Below are positions 6,921 through 11,192 of a stretch of 11,192 nt of DNA, in pieces. The stretch comes from an uncultured Cryomorphaceae bacterium. Its GTDB lineage: Bacteria > Bacteroidota > Bacteroidia > Flavobacteriales > Schleiferiaceae. Location: assembly GCA_937900215.1 (NCBI GenBank), contig CALCFH010000309.1:1-11192 (forward strand). Reading direction: 5' to 3'. The notes under the pieces were generated by a model, which searched no databases, had not been told where the DNA came from, and saw nothing but the letters and a program-made list of their open reading frames with translations. Position 1 is the stretch's first letter; the number at the start of each line of letters is the position of its first letter. Position numbers and translations under genes: made by a program.

Positions 6921-7694
6921 TTAGAAAGGTGTTATAGCGGAATCTAAATAATCTCTCAACAATAAGGCATCAGCAAAATCATCTAGATACCTTCTATCTG
7001 TAAGGATGGTATCGCCTACAAATAAATCAAATGGTTCTAGCATATCTGCTATATCGAAACGCACTTCAAAGACAATTGGCTTGTCGTTGCTTGCCGTAAA
7101 ACTCTTTTGTCTTGTTCTAGTAAGGGTTAAAGAATCTCCTAACTCATATGTGAAAAAGCGTTTAGGGCCTAAAGTATCGATACCCAGCGGATTAAAAACT
7201 CTACCCTCGATAAGCAGAAACTTATATCCAAAATAAAACGGCTTTCTTCCCCTATATAAAGCTGGATCTCTCAAGCCCGAAGTGGAAGGGAACGTTCCTG
7301 GTAATTTAGAATTGGTAAGAGAATCCATCCCAATTGTGAATCCATAAGAGCCTGAATAGGTTCCCTTTGGCAACTTCAACACTTTAAATTGCTGATCTCT
7401 GAAGTTTAAAACATTGAAAGAATTGGGATCCTTTACGGTATCTCCTTGTCCTGCAATAAAAAAATTGGAAATAATTATTTGGATATTGTCTATCACAAAA
7501 CGATTCCCAAAGCTATCCAGATAAATAGAATCGCTCGAAAACGGATTGCCATTATAGGTAAAATACGGAGCGATAAAAACATTGCGATTATCCGTATCAT
7601 CTCCAGACCCTACAGAAATGTCTTTATTGCAAGCAACACTAAAGAAGCTGATTACGGCAAAAAAAATACCGGATTTTAAAACTTTGCTTTTCAT
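6921..7694 (-). CDS. Divergent MbnP-like lipoprotein paralogue lacking Trp and His
   Basis: The product is 257 aa from the ATG at 7694. I chose this start because it opens directly into a signal peptide (MKSKVLKSG...FFSVAC, lipobox SVAC, Cys22). The in-frame TTG at 7736 would add 14 residues before the signal, upstream of the apparent promoter. Relationship to the next gene is seen in order: a small-residue N-terminal beta region, KLPKGTYSGSYGFTIGMDSL (107-126, like the Gly-x-Asp-Ser block of its neighbour), and an identical FLLIEG at 159-164. Relative to that block, the WTW motif aligns with Lys151-Pro152-Phe153. The mature protein has no Trp, no His and only the lipobox Cys, so the usual MbnP copper site cannot be present. 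The ORF is intact and ends one base before the next gene, so it is unlikely to be a decaying pseudogene. It is first in the three-gene operon. Confidence 0.75.
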   Translation of the reverse strand: MKSKVLKSGIFFAVISFFSVACNKDISVGSGDDTDNRNVFIAPYFTYNGNPFSSDSIYLDSFGNRFVIDNIQIIISNFFIAGQGDTVKDPNSFNVLNFRDQQFKVLKLPKGTYSGSYGFTIGMDSLTNSKLPGTFPSTSGLRDPALYRGRKPFYFGYKFLLIEGRVFNPLGIDTLGPKRFFTYELGDSLTLTRTRQKSFTASNDKPIVFEVRFDIADMLEPFDLFVGDTILTDRRYLDDFADALLLRDYLDSAITPF

Positions 7695-7699
7695 AGTTT

Positions 7700-7707
7700 C
7701 AAATTTA
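7700..7707 (-). promoter_or_regulatory. Candidate -7 element (TAAATTTG) of the MbnP/peroxidase operon
   Basis: TAAATTTG matches TAnnTTTG and ends five bases before the ATG at 7694, the same distance as at mpl. No TTG lies at the usual 17-23 base distance upstream; the nearest is 26 bases away. The call therefore rests on the -7 match alone. Confidence 0.4.
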
Positions 7708-7766
7708 AGGAAGATGAGATCTTTGAAGTGTGACAAATATCCTAAGCCCTGTCTGAGTGAGTCTAA

Positions 7767-8540
7767 TTAGGCTTCAACGTTCTGATTGTGCCTCAACTTC
7801 TTGGGACGCACAAAATTATCGCTTTGCTCAATACTGTCCATTATTTGCTTCAATATAAAATCAGCTGTCTGATTGTAATCAATTTCAAGCGGTGGCTTTA
7901 TGGTAACATATAGAGTACAGCCTCTTTTTTTCATTAGAAGGCCCTTTTTGTTGAAGGCTCTACGAAATCCATTTACAACTACAGGGATAACGATTGGTTG
8001 ATATTCCTTTATAATCTTAGCCGTACCCTTTCTTCCAGGCACAAAGGGCTTGGTTGTACCTTGAGGAAAGGTAATTACCCAACCATTTTCTATGGCAGTT
8101 GTTATCTTCTTTACATCCCTTGGGTCTACACTTCTATCAATGTTTTTACCCGCTTCTCGCCAAGTACGTTTAATACTTACTGAACCAACATGTGAAAACA
8201 ATCTCGGTAAAAATCCTTTTTTCATTGTTTCCAATGCAGCAATGAAATAAACATTCAATCTAGGATTGAAAAGATGCCAAAAAAAATCGATTCGATTGTA
8301 AACGCCCCATTTGGCCGCTCCAAAAACATGAAACATAGCTGCAACATCAGCAAAATAGGTTTGATGGTTGCTCACAAATAAAACCTTCCGATCGGGCAAG
8401 TCTTTTAAAACCTCAGAACCTTTTACAATGGTTCTATTTGCCATATTAAAACGATAATAGGTTACCGCTCCAAATATGAAGATAATGAGCCTCTTTACTA
8501 AGAGGACATTGCCGAAAACATCTTTTTTAAGTAGGCCCAT
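7767..8540 (-). CDS. Lysophospholipid acyltransferase family protein (PlsC/LPLAT-like) with H-x5-D motif
   Basis: The 257-residue product resembles 1-acyl-sn-glycerol-3-phosphate acyltransferases, which use acyl-ACP or acyl-CoA to acylate lysophospholipids at the inner membrane. A hydrophobic N-terminal stretch (about 11-28) would anchor it. The catalytic block reads SNHQTYFAD (57-65): the expected H-x4-D is H59-x5-D65 here, checked in the DNA. The glycerophosphate-binding block is FPQGTTKPFVPGRKGTA (158-174), with Gln where PlsC has FPEGT. A later 'PIVIPVVVNGFRRAF' segment (182-196) is the family's fourth block. From memory, similar sequences occur in other Bacteroidetes, so this may be a subfamily trait. 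The acceptor lipid is unknown. The start is set at the ATG 8540; a TTG two codons upstream is also possible. It is divergent from lgt by 41 bases and precedes the MbnP operon by 72 bases. Confidence 0.82.
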   Translation of the reverse strand: MGLLKKDVFGNVLLVKRLIIFIFGAVTYYRFNMANRTIVKGSEVLKDLPDRKVLFVSNHQTYFADVAAMFHVFGAAKWGVYNRIDFFWHLFNPRLNVYFIAALETMKKGFLPRLFSHVGSVSIKRTWREAGKNIDRSVDPRDVKKITTAIENGWVITFPQGTTKPFVPGRKGTAKIIKEYQPIVIPVVVNGFRRAFNKKGLLMKKRGCTLYVTIKPPLEIDYNQTADFILKQIMDSIEQSDNFVRPKKLRHNQNVEA

Positions 8541-8551
8541 AGACAAGCTGG

Positions 8552-8559
8552 CAAATATA
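8552..8559 (-). promoter_or_regulatory. Candidate -7 element (TATATTTG) of the acyltransferase gene
   Basis: TATATTTG matches TAnnTTTG and ends 11 bases before the ATG at 8540, predicting a leader of only a few bases. No clear TTG is seen at the -33 position. Confidence 0.4.
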
Positions 8560-8581
8560 TACTATTCATGCTCTTTTAACG

Positions 8582-9718
8582 ATGGTATTCCATTTCGCCA
8601 TACTCCAAGCGCAGCTTAGTATATTCGCATCAAACTATATTCTAGTGCATGATTTTTTAACCCTTACATGGGATGTCTCCAAAGGATTTGGTGTGTTTGG
8701 AGCAAACATCCGATTCTACCAGCTCTTTTTTGCAGCAGGCTTTTTTGTTGGCTTCTATATTATGAATGGCTTCTTTAAAAAAGAAGGTGTACCCAAAGAG
8801 GTGCTAGATTCATTGTTGAGCTATATGGTTATCGCAACCATATTAGGTGCAAGACTTGGTCATGTTTTCTTTTATCAATGGGATTATTACTCTGAAAATC
8901 CTATCGAAATACTTAAAGTATGGAAAGGAGGTTTAGCGAGTCATGGTGCAGCCATAGCTATTATAATCACGCTTTACTACTTTTCAAAAAAGATCACACA
9001 TAAATCGCCACTATGGATTTTAGATAAGGTAGTCATTACGGTTGCATTAGCCGCTTGCTTTATCCGTTTAGGCAATATGTTTAACTCTGAGATCTACGGT
9101 AATATGGCCAACTCGCCTACAGAGACTGTCTTTGTTGACCTTAGCCGAGAGGCTCTCAGTAATTATTGGGAGGAAGACATAACCAAAATTGATTTCAATA
9201 AAACCTCCGAAAGACTTCAAACCGATAGTTTAGAATACCCTGTTTATCTGATGACCACTGAATTAACTTCGGGAATGTCTGAGGATAAAGCCAACGAAAT
9301 AATTCAAAACCAAGCAGCTTACCTAAATATGTTTCCGAATGAGGAGAAGAATATTATTGTTGAGGATCCATCCAACTACAAACTACAGTTTGTAAACAAT
9401 CATTGGATTGCCCAAAGAAGTGTTCTTGGAATTCCAAGGCATCCAACTCAGCTGTATGAATCTTTTGCCTATCTGCTGATATTCATCCTTCTCTATGGTC
9501 TTTATCAAAAAGGCTATTGGAAAAAGCAAGGCCTGCTATTTGGTCTCTTTCTAATTACTCTGTTTGGATTTAGATTTTTCATAGAGTTCTTCAAGGTAGT
9601 TCAAGTGGCATCCGAGAAAGGCCTAGATTTAAATTTTGGACAGAGATTAAGTATTCCACTTATTTTAGTTGGACTTTTCTTTGTTATTCGATCCTTTAAA
9701 ATAGCTCCTTTAAAATGA
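8582..9718 (+). CDS. lgt: Phosphatidylglycerol--prolipoprotein diacylglyceryl transferase
   Basis: Lgt is an inner-membrane enzyme that transfers diacylglycerol from phosphatidylglycerol to the lipobox Cys of prolipoproteins, the first step of lipoprotein maturation. The 378-residue sequence has the family blocks: ANIRFYQLFFAAGF (41-54), ARLGHVFFYQWDYY (90-103), GGLASHGAAIA (117-127, with the conserved His-Gly), the signature RLGNMFNSEIYG (162-173), RHPTQLYES (286-294) and GFRFFIEFF (329-337). About seven hydrophobic segments are visible. It is some 85 residues longer than E. coli Lgt (291 aa). The excess lies mostly in a hydrophilic stretch at about 174-282 between the signature and RHPTQLYE, presumably a periplasmic insertion. 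The start is uncertain: the ATG at 8582 adds 21 residues before a GTG at 8645 that would give VHDFLTLTWDV, closer to typical Lgt N-termini. It overlaps the following lipoprotein gene by four bases (ATGA). Confidence 0.95.
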   Translation: MVFHFAILQAQLSIFASNYILVHDFLTLTWDVSKGFGVFGANIRFYQLFFAAGFFVGFYIMNGFFKKEGVPKEVLDSLLSYMVIATILGARLGHVFFYQWDYYSENPIEILKVWKGGLASHGAAIAIIITLYYFSKKITHKSPLWILDKVVITVALAACFIRLGNMFNSEIYGNMANSPTETVFVDLSREALSNYWEEDITKIDFNKTSERLQTDSLEYPVYLMTTELTSGMSEDKANEIIQNQAAYLNMFPNEEKNIIVEDPSNYKLQFVNNHWIAQRSVLGIPRHPTQLYESFAYLLIFILLYGLYQKGYWKKQGLLFGLFLITLFGFRFFIEFFKVVQVASEKGLDLNFGQRLSIPLILVGLFFVIRSFKIAPLK

Positions 9719-10233
9719 GAACTTTCTTTTGGAAAGCAGGGCTCTCTTTAAGTCTTGCAGCATGCATCTTTTCTTGTGAATTGGAAGAAAAAAACTCTTC
9801 CTCAAAGAAAAAAAGCAGCAGTCAATATGAACCCAAATTCACAAAAGAAGGCGAATTGACCATTTTAGATGCTTCCAATCAAGACACCTTGGCCTTTGTT
9901 GCAATTGAAATGGCTCTTACAGATGAAGAGAAAGAATATGGAATGATGTTCAGAAAAAGCATTCCAAAGAATACAGGCATGCTCTTCATTATGGAATCTG
10001 AGAGAATACAGTCTTTTTGGATGCGCAATACCTATGTTCCGTTGGATATTATTTACATTAATAAGAACAAAGAAATTGTTAGCATTCAAGCCAATGCAAC
10101 TCCTTTATCTGAAAGAAGTCTGCCTTCTGAAGCGCCTGCATATTATGTGCTCGAACTTGCTGGCAACTACTGTTTAGAAAATGGAATCGAGAATGGTGAC
10201 TTGATACAGTTTCAATCGGAAAGGCTTCAATAA
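9715..10233 (+). CDS. DUF192 family lipoprotein
   Basis: The 172-residue product has a lipoprotein signal with two candidate Cys (LAAC, Cys17; IFSC, Cys21). A Ser/Lys low-complexity linker (27-37) and a DUF192 domain (about 47-168) follow. DUF192 landmarks are present: 'E-M-A-L-T' (65-69), YGMMFRKSI (75-83), GMLF (88-91), FWMRNTYVPLDIIYI (101-115) and 'YYVLELAGN' (143-151). These small beta-barrel-like domains are widespread in bacteria and archaea; I know of no established function. The ATG at 9715 overlaps the lgt stop as ATGA, so the two genes are co-transcribed and probably translationally coupled; the product would itself be an Lgt substrate. The 3' end overlaps the opposing nuclease gene by seven bases. 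Confidence 0.9.
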   Translation: MRTFFWKAGLSLSLAACIFSCELEEKNSSSKKKSSSQYEPKFTKEGELTILDASNQDTLAFVAIEMALTDEEKEYGMMFRKSIPKNTGMLFIMESERIQSFWMRNTYVPLDIIYINKNKEIVSIQANATPLSERSLPSEAPAYYVLELAGNYCLENGIENGDLIQFQSERLQ

Positions 10234-11192
10234 AGAATCCATTTTTCAGTTGCTAACCTTCCGCTTACACTGTGAATGCGCACTGTATAAATGCCTGATC
10301 TCAACTGAGGCAAGTTTGCTTCATTGCTAAAATGTTCTGTCGAACGGTACACCTCTCTTCCCTGAAAGTCGAGTATTTCATACCCAAACTGCTCCCCTTT
10401 CCAATGTATTACTGCCTGACTTTTAGATGGATTAGGAAATAAAACCGGTTTGCTACTGGCAAACTCATTCAACCCAATACCATTGCGGATTATTGACTTT
10501 AAATGTACATAGTCTGAAACTTGAACATTGCTATTTGATTGCAAAATCAATTGCGACTGAGTCTGAACAGGATGCTTTAATTCTATGGAAATAGTTCTAT
10601 ACTCACCAGCTCCAATGGTCATGGAGCCATTAAAAGAAAAAGTGAAATTGGTATCGGCTAGTTGAATAGAATTGATATTCAGCGATTGATTCCCTGAATT
10701 ATACACAACCGCATTGGCCTCTACTCCCTGCCTTAATACAATGGTATCTGGCATAAGAACCCATGATTTATCTGTTGCAAGCATTCCATTCTGAGATAAA
10801 AGACCCATTCTATCAGCAAATTGAGGATAATCTGTAAACGGGTTTCGGTTGGATTGCAATTGCTGAATATCATTGTTTCTAGCAAGATCTTGAGCTGAAG
10901 GAGGAAAAGCAGTATGCCAATCTAAAAGGGTGACTTCTTGGTTGCCTGAAAAGAAATTTGAATAATTCTGATAGCGAAGTACAAAATACATCATAGCTCG
11001 AGCAACCGTACCCTTCTGCAAATCCCTAGGTTCAAATTTACCTCCACCCATTTTTGATCCGCCTTGTTGCCAAGAAGGTGTTCCTGTTACTATTCCGAAT
11101 GGCAAATTTCCCCTTTGGCTATTCGATGTCACATCCGTTGGAAAAAGGTGGTGAATATCACTTTTCATAGGACTGGCACTGTTAAAAAGTGA
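10227..11192 (-). CDS. Endonuclease I family secreted nuclease with T9SS sorting domain, N-terminus outside window
   Basis: The frame is open to the right edge (11192), reading SLFNSASP before the first visible Met at 11168, so that Met is internal and the start lies outside. Counting from it, endonuclease I (EndA/NucM/Vvn type) blocks are clear: SDIHHLFPTD (3-12), NSQRGNLPFG (16-25), KFEPRDLQKGTVARAMMYFVLRY (44-66), LLDWH (81-85) and RNNDIQQLQSNRNPF (97-111). The catalytic His of the upstream E-H-x-x-P motif is expected beyond the edge. Residues about 136-228 form an Ig-like beta-sandwich of the kind that links enzymes to sorting tails. Residues 241-313 are a type A T9SS domain with LFPNP (243-247), ILDFQGREVY (265-274) and LRSGIYTVRI (289-298). 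The enzyme would degrade extracellular DNA or RNA, for nutrients or biofilm turnover (inference). Its stop overlaps the end of the DUF192 gene. Confidence 0.92.
   Translation of the reverse strand, partial: SLFNSASPMKSDIHHLFPTDVTSNSQRGNLPFGIVTGTPSWQQGGSKMGGGKFEPRDLQKGTVARAMMYFVLRYQNYSNFFSGNQEVTLLDWHTAFPPSAQDLARNNDIQQLQSNRNPFTDYPQFADRMGLLSQNGMLATDKSWVLMPDTIVLRQGVEANAVVYNSGNQSLNINSIQLADTNFTFSFNGSMTIGAGEYRTISIELKHPVQTQSQLILQSNSNVQVSDYVHLKSIIRNGIGLNEFASSKPVLFPNPSKSQAVIHWKGEQFGYEILDFQGREVYRSTEHFSNEANLPQLRSGIYTVRIHSVSGRLATEKWILY

Noticed and set aside
6921..7694. Calling the Trp/His-free MbnP-like gene a pseudogene.
   Set aside because: The frame is intact, the lipoprotein signal is good, the fold-core motifs are kept, and spacing to the next gene is a tight single base.
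5194..7694. Interpreting the MbnP/diheme operon as a methanobactin biosynthesis cluster.
   Set aside because: No methanobactin precursor peptide or MbnB/MbnC-type gene is visible nearby; MbnH-MbnP pairs also occur outside such clusters.
7695..7736. A longer form of the first MbnP-like protein starting at the TTG 7736.
   Set aside because: It would place 14 residues, including charged ones, before the signal peptide and would span the TAAATTTG promoter element.

Overview
The window looks like chromosomal DNA of a Bacteroidota bacterium, probably a Flavobacteriales-type lineage; I cannot place it more finely. Four things point there: two proteins carry type IX secretion (T9SS, Por) C-terminal sorting domains with the LxPNP motif; ribosomal protein S1 has the six-domain form with a long acidic N-terminal extension; promoters match the Bacteroidetes TTTG / TAnnTTTG pattern; and Shine-Dalgarno sequences are absent from the starts I examined. 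The base composition is AT-rich. I saw no rRNA, tRNA, IS element, integrase or CRISPR array. Genes are packed tightly, and the longest gap without a gene is about 200 bases (the rpsA leader).

Layout: (1) 2-331, the 3' part of a META/HslJ-type protein, meeting rpsA tail to tail at a shared bidirectional terminator. (2) rpsA (S1) and mpl (murein peptide recycling ligase), both on the minus strand, each with its own recognisable promoter. (3) 4103-5197, a secreted T9SS cargo protein, probably a beta-propeller, divergent from mpl. (4) 7694-5194 (minus strand), a compact three-gene lipoprotein operon: two tandem MbnP-like proteins followed by a MauG/MbnH-like diheme c-type peroxidase. (5) 8540-7767 (minus strand), a membrane lysophospholipid acyltransferase homologue. 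(6) 8582-10233 (plus strand), lgt and a DUF192 lipoprotein overlapping by four bases. (7) 10227 to the right edge (minus strand), an endonuclease I family nuclease with a T9SS tail, cut off at its N-terminus by the window edge.

Most products act at the envelope. Lgt is the enzyme that lipidates prolipoproteins; the DUF192 protein, both MbnP-like proteins and probably the peroxidase carry lipoprotein signals and so would be its substrates. Mpl feeds recycled peptide back into peptidoglycan, the PlsC-like protein works on phospholipids, and the two T9SS proteins would be exported to the cell surface or medium.

The most interesting part is the MbnP/MbnP/diheme-peroxidase operon. In known MbnH-MbnP pairs the diheme enzyme oxidises the first Trp of a WxW motif in MbnP to kynurenine, creating a Cu(I) site. 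Here one MbnP-like protein keeps WTW, whereas its tandem neighbour has KPF at the aligned position and has no Trp or His at all. The peroxidase has a MauG-type Tyr at the sixth-ligand position of its second heme but Lys where the family has its inter-heme Trp. Other points are a 12-codon upstream ORF coupled to rpsA, a predicted leaderless mpl transcript, and an acyltransferase with an H-x5-D motif in place of H-x4-D.
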